NCBI GenBank assembly: GCA_014764065.1
Contig: JACXUG010000006.1
Location: forward strand, 1-35,779
Length of the DNA: 35,779 nucleotides
Source of the DNA: Campylobacterales bacterium
GTDB lineage: Bacteria; Campylobacterota; Campylobacteria; Campylobacterales; Sulfurimonadaceae
Direction: 5' to 3'
The translations under genes were made by a program, and so were the position numbers. Position 1 is the first letter of the stretch; every line of letters begins with the position of its first letter. This document shows positions 7,319-16,445 of this stretch, in pieces. The notes beneath the pieces are model-generated. The model had not been told where the DNA came from and did no database searches. It saw only the letters and a list, made by a program, of their open reading frames with translations.

Positions 7319-8407
7319 ATGGACCGTTTTTATTATCTGCAGCATGCGCCGATCCCCTTTGTGTTCAAACAGAGCGTGCGCGACTTCGTCGTCAATGAGA
7401 TCCCCCTGTACCCGTTCACAGGCAACGGCGAGCACCTTGTGCTGCACGTCCGCAAAAAGAACCTGGCCACCTGGGAGCTTATTTCCCTGCTGGCGAAGCA
7501 CCTTGGCATCAAGGGCAAAGAGATCGGCTATGCCGGACTCAAAGACAAAAACGCGATGACGACGCAGTACATCTCCCTGCCGAAGAAGTACGAGAAGCAG
7601 CTCGAGAACTTCAGCCATGAAAACGTCAAGATTCTTGAGAAGACCTACCACAAGAATAAGATCCACATGGGGCACCTCAAGGGCAACCGCTTCTTCATCC
7701 GTCTGAAAAAGGTGACGCCGACGGCAGCCAAGAAGATCGACGAAGCCCTCAAACAGATCGCGGCCTACGGCATGCCGAACTTTTTCGGCTACCAGCGTTT
7801 CGGTATCGGCGGCGAGAACTGGAAGAGGGGCGAAGCCCTGCTGCGCGGCAAGATCAAGGAGCGCAACGTCAAGCTCAAGCGGCTTTATATTAATGCATAT
7901 CAAAGCCACCTCTTCAACCTTTGGCTGAGCCGCCGTATCGAGATTAGTACACTGATCGGTACCTTCGACGCCAAAGAGATCGCCCCGCTGCTTAACATGA
8001 CAGAGGAGCAGTTGACGAAGCTGAAATTACAGCCGCACCCCTACAAGCTCATCGAGGGGGACGTGATGATGCATTACCCGCACGGGCGCCCCTTCGAGTT
8101 TGACGGCGGCGACGAGGAGATCGAGCGCTATATGGAACGTGATATCGTCCCGACAGGGCTGCTTGTCGGAAAGCGGGCCATGCGCTCCTCCGGCCTCTCC
8201 AGGGTCATCGAAAAAGAGTATGACGCCGTTCACGAAATCGACGGACAGCGCCGTTATGCCTGGATCTTCCCCGAGGACGTGGAAGGCAAATACCGCGAGG
8301 AAGAGGCCTGGTACGAGCTGCATTTCAGCCTTCCAAAAGGCTCCTACGCGACCGTACTGATCGAAGAGATCGCCAAACGAAAAATCGACAACGACGAGGA
8401 AGCATGA
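7319..8407 (+). CDS. truD: tRNA pseudouridine(13) synthase
   Basis: This 362-residue enzyme isomerises uridine 13 of tRNA(Glu) to pseudouridine. The catalytic aspartate is D76 in GLKDKNAMTTQ. NRFFIRLK, PNFFGYQRFG, YQSHLFNLWLSRR and the insertion domain before the C-terminal strand are all recognisable. The frame is open back to 7154 inside thiL, but ATG 7319, 8 bases after the thiL stop, gives MDRFYYLQH, the normal N-terminus. The TGA overlaps the psd start by 4 bases (ATGA), pointing to translational coupling. Confidence 0.93.
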   Translation: MDRFYYLQHAPIPFVFKQSVRDFVVNEIPLYPFTGNGEHLVLHVRKKNLATWELISLLAKHLGIKGKEIGYAGLKDKNAMTTQYISLPKKYEKQLENFSHENVKILEKTYHKNKIHMGHLKGNRFFIRLKKVTPTAAKKIDEALKQIAAYGMPNFFGYQRFGIGGENWKRGEALLRGKIKERNVKLKRLYINAYQSHLFNLWLSRRIEISTLIGTFDAKEIAPLLNMTEEQLTKLKLQPHPYKLIEGDVMMHYPHGRPFEFDGGDEEIERYMERDIVPTGLLVGKRAMRSSGLSRVIEKEYDAVHEIDGQRRYAWIFPEDVEGKYREEEAWYELHFSLPKGSYATVLIEEIAKRKIDNDEEA

Positions 8408-9222
8408 CACGCCATATTACCAACGCCATTTCGCAGCAGTTCGGACGGTTCGCGTCCAAGGAGTTCCCCCAATGGTTCCAGAAGATCGTCAACCAGGGTT
8501 ATGTTAGCATTATGGGGCTGGATATGAGCGAGTTCTACTCGCCCGTCACCTACCGTTCGCTCAACGCGCTCTTTACCCGGCGTCTGAAGGCGTCACGCCG
8601 TTTTTCCAACGACGCCGACGACCTTATCTCGCCGTGCGACAGCCTCATTACCGAATGCGGCGATCTCGACGCGACGCGGGCGCTGCAGATCAAGGGAATA
8701 TCCTACTGCGTGCGCGAGCTGCTGGGGTCGGAGGTCGACGATGCGAACAAGGACCGCATCGAGCACGGGCAGTTCATGAACTTCTACCTCTCTCCGCGGG
8801 ACTACCACCGCTACCACGTGCCGACGAACATGAAGGTGCTCAAGGCGGTGCATATTCCCGGCAAGCTCTACCCGGTCAATATGCCCTCGCTTAACAAGCG
8901 GGCCGACCTTTTTATCGAGAACGAGCGCGTCGTGCTGGAGTGCGAGAGCTGGCAGGGAACGCTCATCTACCTCGTCCTCGTCGGGGCGCTCAACGTCGGG
9001 AAAATACAGGTCAGTTTCGAACCGCGCATCCAGACCAACGCGGACGCGCAGCAGGCGACCGCTTACACTTTCAATGATCTCTACCTGAAAAAGGGTGATG
9101 ACTTCGGCTGTTTCGAGATGGGATCGACCATCGTCATGATCATGGAAAAAGCGGGGATGAAACTGAAGGTCGAAGCGGGGCAGAAGGTCCGTTTCGGCGA
9201 CACGATCGCGTCGATCGGCTGA
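8404..9222 (+). CDS. psd: Phosphatidylserine decarboxylase proenzyme
   Basis: This 272-residue proenzyme makes phosphatidylethanolamine from phosphatidylserine at the inner membrane. Maturation cuts before the serine of the LGST motif, here MGST with S241, which becomes the pyruvoyl cofactor. That leaves a beta chain of about 240 residues and an alpha chain of about 32. The FYLSPRDYHRYHVP segment carries conserved histidines of the active site. Length and motif belong to the standard membrane-associated bacterial class. It ends the thiL-truD-psd operon and faces the frd remnant, whose last codon is 15 bases away. Confidence 0.95.
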   Translation: MTRHITNAISQQFGRFASKEFPQWFQKIVNQGYVSIMGLDMSEFYSPVTYRSLNALFTRRLKASRRFSNDADDLISPCDSLITECGDLDATRALQIKGISYCVRELLGSEVDDANKDRIEHGQFMNFYLSPRDYHRYHVPTNMKVLKAVHIPGKLYPVNMPSLNKRADLFIENERVVLECESWQGTLIYLVLVGALNVGKIQVSFEPRIQTNADAQQATAYTFNDLYLKKGDDFGCFEMGSTIVMIMEKAGMKLKVEAGQKVRFGDTIASIG

Positions 9223-9237
9223 GACGGGGCACGCCGC

Positions 9238-9510
9238 TCAGCGCACCCCGACCATTTTGCGCCGCAGGTAGGCGATTTTGGACTGCAGCGGCAGGTGTTT
9301 TGGGCAGACGTCGGCGCAGCCCAGAAGGCTCATGCAGCCGAAAACGCCGTTGTTGTTGCCGATGATCTCATCCCACTCCTCCGTCGTGCGTTTGTCGCGG
9401 GGGTCTACTTCGAAGCGGGCGACGCGGTTGAGCGCCACGGCGCCGATGAAACCGTCGCGCATCCGTTTCATTCTGCTGGCCGAGACGCAGCAGCCGCCCT
9501 TTTTCATACT
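9238..9510 (-). pseudogene. frdB: frdB remnant: C-terminal third of fumarate reductase iron-sulfur subunit
   Basis: The minus-strand frame from about 9510 to the stop at 9238-9240 gives GGCCVSASRMKRMRDGFIGA, then LNRVARFEVDP, VFGCMSLLGCADVCPKHLP and SKIAYLRRKM. This is the end of Wolinella-type FrdB, covering part of the [4Fe-4S] motif and the whole [3Fe-4S] region. The [2Fe-2S] domain and the first 130 or so residues are missing. The C-G-C-C-x-x-A-C motif has lost a cysteine (SAS for SAC). The upstream edge is fused to the FrdA tail near 9510-9525. It cannot make a working subunit. Confidence 0.88.
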
Positions 9511-9519
9511 CTTCATCGC

Positions 9520-10031
9520 CGACTCCTATGCGTTTGTTTCCTCCCCGGTACTTTTCTGGCAGTTCAAAGGGCATCAGCCGGCGCTGCACCGCGAAGCGGT
9601 CTAGTTCCGGGTGCGCTTCGCGGAACCCGTCGATCGCCGCCTCGATGGCGCAGGAGTCGATGGCCATCCGTCATTTTTCGGCGTAATCCGCGACATATTC
9701 GCCGACAATTATGCCCGAGACGACGGTTTCGGCCACCGAGTTGCCGCCGAGGCGGTTGAAGCCGTGCAGGTCCCAGCAGGCGGCTTCGCCGGTGACCAGG
9801 TCCATGACAACGGCCCCTTCGCAGACCCAGTCGCTCCCTTTGACGGTATCGGCGAAATGGACGTCCTCGTTGTCGCCCTTGCCCATGATGTTGTTCGCCA
9901 GGCTCGCCTGCATCCTGTTCTGGGCGGCGGCGGAGTGGGAGCGCTTGACGGGGCACTAGGCTGAGGAGTGTCGTATCCTGCCCGCGCATCCGTGCCGCGA
10001 TCGCCGTGCGCAGCCCTGCGAGGTCGCCCCC
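9520..10031 (-). pseudogene. frdA: frdA remnant: fumarate reductase flavoprotein reduced to scattered segments
   Basis: Reading down the minus strand, recognisable FrdA pieces follow in order. GGDLAGLRTAIAARMRG is the Rossmann start (first codon near 10031). A one-base shift (four C instead of three in GTGCCCCGTC) comes before KRSHSAAAQ. Then come [17 protein letters not shown] and [13 protein letters not shown] deletion leads to VVMDLVTGE, another to [18 protein letters not shown] stop after VADYAEK (9671-9673) precedes the C-terminal PFELPEKYRGGNKR. About 0.5 kb of an expected 2 kb remains. The order is intact, so the locus decayed in place by internal deletions and frameshifts. Confidence 0.9.
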
Positions 10032-10034
10032 GAG

Positions 10035-10424
10035 AAAAGCTGGTAACGGCCTGAATAAACCAGAGGTTCGTATCGGCGTGTTTCATCATCTTCATATGGC
10101 TGCGGTAGGCGCGGAACTGGCGGTAGGTGACCGGGAATTTCCGTGCGGCGAGCCCCGCATGGGTGACGAAGATGTCGGAAACGAACGCGACGGTCAGCGT
10201 GACGATCAGTGGTTCACCGTTTTCGATAAACCACGCGCCTTCAAAGAACGTGGTCACGGCATACATGAAATCTTTGCTGATCAGGATGCTGGAGACGAAA
10301 AACATGTAGGCCCACATGAACAGTGCCAGGAAGAGGCCGGTCGAACTCTGGAGGAAGTCCAGACGCGCGGGTGTGCGGCTTCGCTGGCCGTCTTGCCGAC
10401 GATCCCTTCGATCACGTCATTCAC
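10035..10424 (-). pseudogene. frdC: frdC remnant: N-terminal half of fumarate reductase cytochrome b subunit
   Basis: A GTG at 10422-10424 opens DVIEGIVGKTASEA, then a frameshift leads to RLDFLQSSTGLFLALF, MWAYMFFVSSIL, ARKFPVTYRQFRAYRSHMK and DTNLWFIQAVTSF. This is the first half of the di-haem FrdC of Wolinella-type fumarate reductase. The G-H-M-F-F-V-S segment, whose His is a haem b ligand in Wolinella FrdC, reads A-Y-M-F-F-V-S here, so that ligand is gone. The second half, with the remaining helices, is deleted, and the sequence runs straight into the FrdA Rossmann motif near 10031. The original order was frdC-frdA-frdB. Confidence 0.88.
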
Positions 10425-10501
10425 TCTATCTTCTTGAAAAACTTCCCTGTCTTGTAGCAAGTGGATTGTGCGTTCGGTTACGTAATGGAAACGATAACTT
10501 C

Positions 10502-11602
10502 CTAGACGTTGAAGCGGAAGTGCATGACGTCGCCGTCTTGCACAATATACTCCTTGCCTTCGAGACGCATTTTACCAGCCTCCTTGGCCCCGGATTCGCC
10601 GCCGCAGGTGATAAAATCATCATAACTGATGACCTCGGCGCGGATGAAGCCCCTCTCAAAATCGTTGTGGATGACGGCCGCGGCTTTCGGCGCCGTTGTA
10701 TTCTTTCTGATCGTCCAGGCGCGTACTTCCTTGACGCCGGCGGTGAAGTAGCTCATCAGGCCCAGTTTGTCGAAGCCTTTGCGGATGATCTGCTCAAGAC
10801 CGGACTCTTCGACGCCGAGATCGCGCAGGAATTCTTCGCGCTCCTCGTCTTCGAGACCGACCAGCTCCTCTTCGATCTTTGCACAGAGCTTGATGACCTC
10901 GCAGTTCTGCGCTTCGGCGTGGGCCGCGAGACGCTGGACGTATTCATTGTCTTCAAGCAGGCCCTCCTCGTCCGTGTTCGCACCGTACATGATCTCCTTG
11001 GCCGTCAGCAGGCGCAGATCCTTGTTGAGTTCGGCGAAACGGTCATCGTCGATGTCGGGGAAGCTGCGGGCAAGGTTGCCCTGGTCGAGGTGGTCGAGCA
11101 GGGTCTGGGCGAAGTCGACCATTGTCTGCGCTTTCTTGTCGGCTTTGGCCTGCTTCTTGAGGCGGTCGATACGGTTCTGCAGCATTTCAATGTCCGCGAG
11201 GATCAGTTCGGTTTCGATGATCTCGACGTCGCGGAGCGGGTCGATGCTCCCCTCGGTGTGCACGACATTGTCGTCGGCGAAACAGCGTACGATCTGCAGG
11301 ATCACTTCCGTTTCGCGGATGTTGGCGAGGAACTTGTTCCCCAGACCTTCACCCTTGCTCGCCCCCTTGACGAGGCCGGCGATGTCAACGAAGTCGAGGG
11401 TGGAGTGCTGGATACGCTCGGGTTTGACGATCTTCGCCAGGGCGTCCAGGCGCGGGTCCGGGACGGGAACGACCGCCTTGTTCGGTTCGATGGTGCAAAA
11501 AGGGTAGTTGGCCGCTTCCGCGTTCTGCGCCTTCGTGAGCGCGTTAAAAGTAGTTGATTTTCCGACGTTCGGCAGCCCGACGAGTCCGATGGCTAATCCC
11601 AT
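10502..11602 (-). CDS. ychF: Redox-regulated ATPase YchF (Obg-like GTPase family)
   Basis: This 366-residue P-loop protein hydrolyses ATP preferentially and binds ribosomes; roles in stress responses are known, but the exact task is not settled. GLPNVGKST is the P-loop, DIAGLVKGASKGEGLGN holds switch II, a coiled-coil insert follows (about 125-200), and the C-terminal TGS domain ends with the usual GDVMHFRFNV. Length is typical (about 365). It belongs by recalled gene order after pepA (as in Campylobacter jejuni), but here a 594-bp gap containing an opposite-strand remnant lies between them, so it probably has its own promoter. Confidence 0.96.
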   Translation of the reverse strand: MGLAIGLVGLPNVGKSTTFNALTKAQNAEAANYPFCTIEPNKAVVPVPDPRLDALAKIVKPERIQHSTLDFVDIAGLVKGASKGEGLGNKFLANIRETEVILQIVRCFADDNVVHTEGSIDPLRDVEIIETELILADIEMLQNRIDRLKKQAKADKKAQTMVDFAQTLLDHLDQGNLARSFPDIDDDRFAELNKDLRLLTAKEIMYGANTDEEGLLEDNEYVQRLAAHAEAQNCEVIKLCAKIEEELVGLEDEEREEFLRDLGVEESGLEQIIRKGFDKLGLMSYFTAGVKEVRAWTIRKNTTAPKAAAVIHNDFERGFIRAEVISYDDFITCGGESGAKEAGKMRLEGKEYIVQDGDVMHFRFNV

Positions 11603-11648
11603 TGTTGTTTCCTGTCTGTAAGAAATAAGTCCAACATTGTACTGTTTC

Positions 11649-11670
11649 GGGGGTTAGGGGAGGGTTAGGG
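11649..11670 (+). other. Potential G-quadruplex motif upstream of ychF
   Basis: Four G-runs of 5, 4, 3 and 3 bases are separated by TTA, A and TTA, a strict G3+N1-7 four-repeat pattern on the plus strand. It lies 47 bp upstream of the ychF start, on the template strand for ychF. Folding and any effect on ychF transcription are inferred. Confidence 0.5.
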
Positions 11671-12135
11671 CGGATCACGGTGATACAACTCCGCCCCTTC
11701 CTGCGGCGCTTGACGATATAGAGACATCTGCAGGTCCCGCCGATGGCTACGAAGTTGTCCTGGGGGCAGATAAAACGATGAAGACGAACGGTCCGAAGGG
11801 GCGTTTGCGGGTTTGGATCGGTACAAAGCCGTATGCACCCGAATACGGGGAGCATGTCGCCGTTTCGACCGCGCCGCTCTACGTGGCCAGTATTTCGGCC
11901 AAGGTGACACCGGAAGCCCCGGATTTTGACGTGGAACCTTCCGGAACGGATTGTCTGCTGGTCGATGAAACGGGCTCCGAAGTCGTCTTTATGCTGACGC
12001 CCCGGCGCAGCGGCACCTTTGAAGTCGGGGCCCCGTGTCAATCTCTTTCACACCGTGGATTGTACGGGGACGCCCGTGCCGAAAGCCTCGAGAACGCTTA
12101 TGGGCATTACGGTTGGCTTGATACTCTTCCTGTAG
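11658..12135 (+). pseudogene. Truncated and frameshifted gene remnant between pepA and ychF
   Basis: From about 11658 one frame runs without a start codon through GDTTPPLPAALDDI, DGYEVVLGADKTM, RLRVWIG, TPEAPDFDVEPS, LLVDETGSEVVFML and PRRSGTFEVGA. Near 12031-12034 (CCCC) the coding sense moves to another frame and continues VNLFHTVDCTGTPVPKAS, then a hydrophobic MGITVGLILFL and TAG at 12133-12135. Together they look like the end of a beta-sandwich type protein with a possible C-terminal membrane helix. An ATG at 11778 exists but no ribosome site is clear. I do not recognise a named family. It lies opposite to its neighbours and breaks the usual pepA-ychF adjacency. The remaining bases of the 11603-12196 gap show nothing else. 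Confidence 0.6.
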
Positions 12136-12196
12136 CGCCGGGTTTTGAAAAAATCGTTTGACTACGGCGATGAGGAGAAAGAAGAGAACGCATAGT

Positions 12197-13633
12197 TTAC
12201 TTTTCGGCAAGCCCGCGCAGGAAGGCGATAGTGGTGCGTACGCCTGCGCCCGTTCCGCCGTGGGGGTTGACGCCCCAGCCGGACTCCGTATAGGCCGGAC
12301 CGGCAATGTCGAAGTGCATCCACTTCTGCTTCATCTCGTCGGTGATGAAGTGGTCAAGGAACATCGCCGCGGTGATGGCACCGCCGTAGGGGATATTGCT
12401 GATATTGGAGACATCGGCGATTTCGCTTTTGAGGGCCTTTTTCAGGTGCGGGTTGAACGGCAGCGCACCGACCAGTTCGCCCGCCGTGTCCGCGGCACTG
12501 CACAGGGAGTGCTTCAGCGCGCTGCTGTGGCCCATGATACCCATGGTGTAAGGGCCGAGTGCGACGACGCAGGCGCCGGTGAGCGTCGCGTAGTCGAAGA
12601 GGTAGTCCGCCTGCACCTTATCCTGCGCGTAGGAGAGTACGTCGGCGAGCACGAGACGCCCTTCGGCATCGGTATTGCGCACCTCGATCGTTTTGCCGTT
12701 GCGGGAGAACAGCACGTCATCAGGCTTGTAGGCGTTGCCGCCGATCATATTTTCCACCGCACCGACGAAGCCGTGGACGGCGACGGGTAGTTGCAGTTCG
12801 CTGACGGCCTTCATGATCCCCAGGACCGCACAGGCCCCCGCTTTGTCCATCTTCATCGTCACCATGGAGGTCGCCGGCTTGAGGCTCAGTCCGCCGCTGT
12901 CGTAGGTGAGGCCCTTGCCGACGAGAGAGACCGTGGCGACGGGGTTTTCAGGCACATAGGAGAGGTGGATCATGCGCGGTTTGTGCGCGGAGGCGCGGGC
13001 GACCATCAGCATGGCCAGCATCTTCTCTTCTTCAAGTGCATGTTCGTCGAAGATATCGCAGCCCAGGCCGTTGTCATCTGCGAGCGTCTGGGCCACGACG
13101 GCGAGCTGGCCGGGTGTCATGTCGTCGGGGGTCGTATTGACGAGGTCGCGGGCGAAGTTGGTGGCGGTCGCAAGGATGACGGCGCCGTCGACGGCGGCTT
13201 TCAGTGCCTCAGAATCGACCGCGCTGCCGTCATAATTCGAACCGGTAACATAAAACGTTTTAAGCTTCGACGGCTTGGCGTCGGATTTGTAGCGCGTATA
13301 GGTGTAGCTGCCGAGCAGGATCCCCTCGACGATGGCGGCGGCATTTTCAAGGCCGTACTGTGCGATTTTGGCGCTTTCGTAGCCGAAGCCGGAGAGACTC
13401 TTGGCCGCGGCAGCCATGGCGTCACGGATAGCGTCGGGTTCAAACGCTGTGACGGCGGCGACGTATTCTCTCCCCTCGTGCAGCATACAGGTCTGCCCCT
13501 CCTTGGCTTCGAAGCCGGCCTGTTCGAGGAGGGCTTTTTTCGGGTGTGACGCCAGGGTGTCCGGCGTCAGAAGGGTGACGGTCAGGGCCGCGTCGATGGA
13601 CTCAACAGGAAGCGTTTCGAGCTTGACGAGCAT
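12197..13633 (-). CDS. pepA: Leucyl aminopeptidase (M17)
   Basis: This 478-residue cytoplasmic hexameric aminopeptidase removes N-terminal residues from peptides using two metal ions. The M17 signature NTDAEGRLVLAD is complete, and GLTYDSGGLSLKP and MKMDKAGACAV supply the other metal and catalytic residues (Lys, Asp, Arg). The frame runs open upstream to 13717, but ATG 13633 is preceded by GGAGA at good spacing and gives MLVKLETLP, a normal start. It overlaps the end of dedA by 32 bases, which implies coupled translation in the folD-to-pepA array. Confidence 0.95.
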   Translation of the reverse strand: MLVKLETLPVESIDAALTVTLLTPDTLASHPKKALLEQAGFEAKEGQTCMLHEGREYVAAVTAFEPDAIRDAMAAAAKSLSGFGYESAKIAQYGLENAAAIVEGILLGSYTYTRYKSDAKPSKLKTFYVTGSNYDGSAVDSEALKAAVDGAVILATATNFARDLVNTTPDDMTPGQLAVVAQTLADDNGLGCDIFDEHALEEEKMLAMLMVARASAHKPRMIHLSYVPENPVATVSLVGKGLTYDSGGLSLKPATSMVTMKMDKAGACAVLGIMKAVSELQLPVAVHGFVGAVENMIGGNAYKPDDVLFSRNGKTIEVRNTDAEGRLVLADVLSYAQDKVQADYLFDYATLTGACVVALGPYTMGIMGHSSALKHSLCSAADTAGELVGALPFNPHLKKALKSEIADVSNISNIPYGGAITAAMFLDHFITDEMKQKWMHFDIAGPAYTESGWGVNPHGGTGAGVRTTIAFLRGLAEK

Positions 13634-14207
13634 GTTGTTTCTCCAGCATTTGGTTTTCGATTCGTTTGAACAGGGTTGTGATGCCGAACAGTGCGGCACC
13701 GGCGAGCGGCAGGGCAAAATACCAGTGTGTTTTTCCCCACTCGAGCACCTGCAAGATCTGTTCCCCCAGCAAGTAGGCGGGAATGATGGTGAGCGCCGCC
13801 CAGACCCAGGCGCTGAGCAGGTTGATAAGGGCGAACTTTTTCGAGGAGTACTTCGTGATCCCGATGCTCATCGGGATGACGGTCCGCAGCCCATAGAGGT
13901 AGCGCTGTACGAAGATGAGCGGCCAGCCGTACTTTTTAAGCAGCAGGTGGGTGATGGCGAATTTTCGGCGCTGTGCATGGAATTTCCGCTGGATGAAGCC
14001 TTTGTTGAAACGGCCGATGTAGAAGTAGATCTGGTCACCGGAGAACCCGCCGAGGCCGGCAACAAAGATGGCGACGGGCACGTTCATGTGCCCCGTTGTG
14101 GCCATAATGCCTGCCATCAGCAGTCCCATCTCCCCTTCGAGGATACTCCAGACGAAAAGGATGATGTAACCGTACTCATGCAGCAGTTCCAGCAAATAGG
14201 CTTCCAT
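13602..14207 (-). CDS. DedA family membrane protein
   Basis: This 201-residue polytopic inner-membrane protein has the DedA/SNARE-associated (VTT) layout. A hydrophobic N-terminus with LEGEMGLLMAGIMA is followed by GGFSGDQIYFYIGR, then RYLYGLRTVIPMSIGI carrying the conserved arginines, and two C-terminal helices. DedA proteins are linked to proton-dependent membrane homeostasis and lipid carrier recycling; the substrate cannot be told here. It starts 10 bases after trpB. In C. jejuni, as I recall, the same gene stands between apt and pepA; here trpB has been added before it. Confidence 0.88.
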   Translation of the reverse strand: MEAYLLELLHEYGYIILFVWSILEGEMGLLMAGIMATTGHMNVPVAIFVAGLGGFSGDQIYFYIGRFNKGFIQRKFHAQRRKFAITHLLLKKYGWPLIFVQRYLYGLRTVIPMSIGITKYSSKKFALINLLSAWVWAALTIIPAYLLGEQILQVLEWGKTHWYFALPLAGAALFGITTLFKRIENQMLEKQHARQARNASC

Positions 14208-14217
14208 GCGCCCCCCT

Positions 14218-15417
14218 TTAATTGAAGTGTAGCATCTCTTTGGCCTGGATCATATCTTTGTCCCCGCGGCCGGAGAGGTTGACGATGACCAGTTTGCCGG
14301 CGATATCGGGCATTTTTCTCAGATAGGCGACGGCGTGGGAGCTCTCGAAGGCGGGGATGATCCCCTCTTTGCGGCTGAGCCAGACAAAGGCGTCGAGGGC
14401 TTCGGCATCGGTGATGCTGTCGTACATTACCGTCCCGTTCTCCTTGTGAAACGCGTGTTCCGGTCCGATCCCGGGGTAGTCTAGCCCGGCGGAGATGGAG
14501 TGCGCCTCGAGGATCTGGCCGTCTTCATCCTGAAGGAGGTAGCTCATCTGCCCGTGCAGTACACCGGGGCGCCCTTTGAGCAGGGAGGCTCCGTGTTTAT
14601 CCGTATCGGTCCCCAGACCGCCCGCCTCGATGCCGACGCACTGTACCTCTTTGTCTTCGAGGAAGTGCTGAAACATACCGATGGCGTTGGAGCCGCCGCC
14701 GATACAGGCAACGACGGCATCGGGGAGGCGCCCCTCTTTTTCCAGGATCTGCGCGCGTGCTTCCCAGCCGATGATCGCCTGGAAGTCACGGACCATCATC
14801 GGGTAGGGGTGAGGCCCGGCAACGGTGCCGATGATATAGAAAGTGTCGCGGGCATGGGTGACCCAGTGGCGGATGGCGTCGTTCATGGCGTCTTTGAGGG
14901 TGCGCGACCCGCTTTCGACGGCATGCACCTTGGCACCCAGTAGCTTCATACGGAAGACGTTGAGTTCCTGGCGGGCGACGTCTTTGGCTCCCATGAAGAT
15001 CTCGCACTCCAGCCCCAGAAGGGCGGCGATGGTCGCCGTCGCGACACCGTGCTGGCCGGCGCCCGTTTCGGCGATGACCTTCTGCTTGCCGAGCTTTTTC
15101 GCCAGCAGGCCCTGGGCGATAACGTTGTTGACCTTGTGCGCACCGGTGTGGTTCAGGTCCTCGCGTTTGATATAGACCTTCGCGCCGAGCTCTTCGGAGA
15201 TGTTCGCCGCATAATAGAGCGGGGAAGGGCGGCCGACGTAATCTTTGAGGTAGCCGTCCACCTCACTCCAGAAGGCTTTGTCAAAACGGTAGTGCGCGTA
15301 GGCCTTTTCAAGCTCCAGTAGGGCCGGCATCAGGGTCTCTGGGACATAGCGGCCGCCGAAGATGCCGAAATGGCCGTTGCTGTCGGGATCGAACGCGGAA
15401 GGTTCGGGGATATACAT
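14218..15417 (-). CDS. trpB: Tryptophan synthase beta chain
   Basis: This 399-residue PLP enzyme condenses indole with serine to give tryptophan. The PLP lysine lies in [29 protein letters not shown] (phosphate loop) and the C-terminal SGRGDKD are all present, so this is the standard TrpB1. A TTG one codon upstream is possible, but ATG 15415-15417 overlaps the apt stop as TGATG and is preferred. No trpA or other trp gene is near; it sits alone among purine and pentose genes, and no leader peptide or attenuator is seen. Confidence 0.96.
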   Translation of the reverse strand: MYIPEPSAFDPDSNGHFGIFGGRYVPETLMPALLELEKAYAHYRFDKAFWSEVDGYLKDYVGRPSPLYYAANISEELGAKVYIKREDLNHTGAHKVNNVIAQGLLAKKLGKQKVIAETGAGQHGVATATIAALLGLECEIFMGAKDVARQELNVFRMKLLGAKVHAVESGSRTLKDAMNDAIRHWVTHARDTFYIIGTVAGPHPYPMMVRDFQAIIGWEARAQILEKEGRLPDAVVACIGGGSNAIGMFQHFLEDKEVQCVGIEAGGLGTDTDKHGASLLKGRPGVLHGQMSYLLQDEDGQILEAHSISAGLDYPGIGPEHAFHKENGTVMYDSITDAEALDAFVWLSRKEGIIPAFESSHAVAYLRKMPDIAGKLVIVNLSGRGDKDMIQAKEMLHFN

Positions 15418-15965
15418 CAATCCACTCCTATAACGGTATAGACCGGGGTAAGGCTGGTCAGGCTGTCGATGCCCGGAAGGAACTCCAGGCCGATGATAAA
15501 GCAGGCTTCGACGCAGTGTGCGCCAAGTTTTTCGATCAGGGAAGCGGCAGCTTTGGCCGTACCGCCCGTGGCGATAAGGTCGTCGATAAGGAGCACTTTG
15601 GCCCCCTTTTCGGGACCGAAGGCGTCGATATGGACCTCCACCTCGTCAAACCCGTACTCGAGGGAGTATTTCTCCGAGACGGTCGTGTAGGGGAGTTTGC
15701 CCTTTTTGCGGATGGGGACAAAGCCCACTCCCAGCATCTGCGCCAGCGCCGCGCCGAAAATAAAACCACGGGCGTCGATGCCCGCTACGTAGTCGAGTCC
15801 GTAGCCCTCGTAACGCGTCTTGAGGTGCGCCATCAGTGCACCGAACGCCTCCGCATGATTGAGCAGGGTCGTGATATCTTTGAAGATGATGCCCGGCTTC
15901 GGGAAGTCGGGAATATCGCGGATTGCACCTTCTATCAGGGCCTTTTGATCAACGGACAGTGACAT
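15417..15965 (-). CDS. apt: Adenine phosphoribosyltransferase
   Basis: This 182-residue purine salvage enzyme makes AMP from adenine and PRPP. The PRPP-binding motif reads [16 protein letters not shown] and the N-terminal part has [15 protein letters not shown], both diagnostic of Apt. It starts 8 bases after rpiB and its stop shares one base with the trpB start, so the genes are likely co-translated. Confidence 0.96.
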   Translation of the reverse strand: MSLSVDQKALIEGAIRDIPDFPKPGIIFKDITTLLNHAEAFGALMAHLKTRYEGYGLDYVAGIDARGFIFGAALAQMLGVGFVPIRKKGKLPYTTVSEKYSLEYGFDEVEVHIDAFGPEKGAKVLLIDDLIATGGTAKAAASLIEKLGAHCVEACFIIGLEFLPGIDSLTSLTPVYTVIGVD

Positions 15966-15973
15966 GAGGGGCC

Positions 15974-16429
15974 TTACAGCGCTGCGGAGCAGCCGCCGAT
16001 GGCTTCGATCTTTTCAACGCGTCCCGCGTGGCGTCCGCCTTCGAAAGAACCCGCGATCCAGGCGTCGATGATGGACTCGGCCACGCCGCGCCCGACGACG
16101 CGCTCGCCGAAACAGAGCACGTTGGCATCATTGTGCGCGCGGGCCATCGTTGCCGTGTAGGCGTCGTGACACAGCGCCGCGCGGATACCGGCAAAGCGGT
16201 TGGCGGTCATGCTCATCCCCAGGCCCGAACCGCAGATGAGGATACCGTCGGCACCCTCTTCGTCTGTCAGTACAGCGTTGCAGACTTTGACGGCGAAGTC
16301 GGGGTAGTCGACACGGTCATGACTGTTGGGACCTAGGTCGACGACCTCGTGGCCTTTGGCTTTGAGCAGTTCGACGGTGTAGTCTTTAAGGTCGAGTCCG
16401 GCGTGGTCGGTGGCAATATAGAATTTCAT
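15974..16429 (-). CDS. rpiB: Ribose-5-phosphate isomerase B
   Basis: This 151-residue enzyme interconverts ribose 5-phosphate and ribulose 5-phosphate. The N-terminal [10 protein letters not shown], the GICGSG-type loop ([12 protein letters not shown]) with the catalytic cysteine, and [15 protein letters not shown] are typical of RpiB/LacAB. The supply of ribose 5-phosphate fits the following apt, which consumes PRPP. It lies 16 bases after the M50 protease gene. Confidence 0.95.
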   Translation of the reverse strand: MKFYIATDHAGLDLKDYTVELLKAKGHEVVDLGPNSHDRVDYPDFAVKVCNAVLTDEEGADGILICGSGLGMSMTANRFAGIRAALCHDAYTATMARAHNDANVLCFGERVVGRGVAESIIDAWIAGSFEGGRHAGRVEKIEAIGGCSAAL

Positions 16430-16445
16430 GGAGTTCTCCTTCGGA

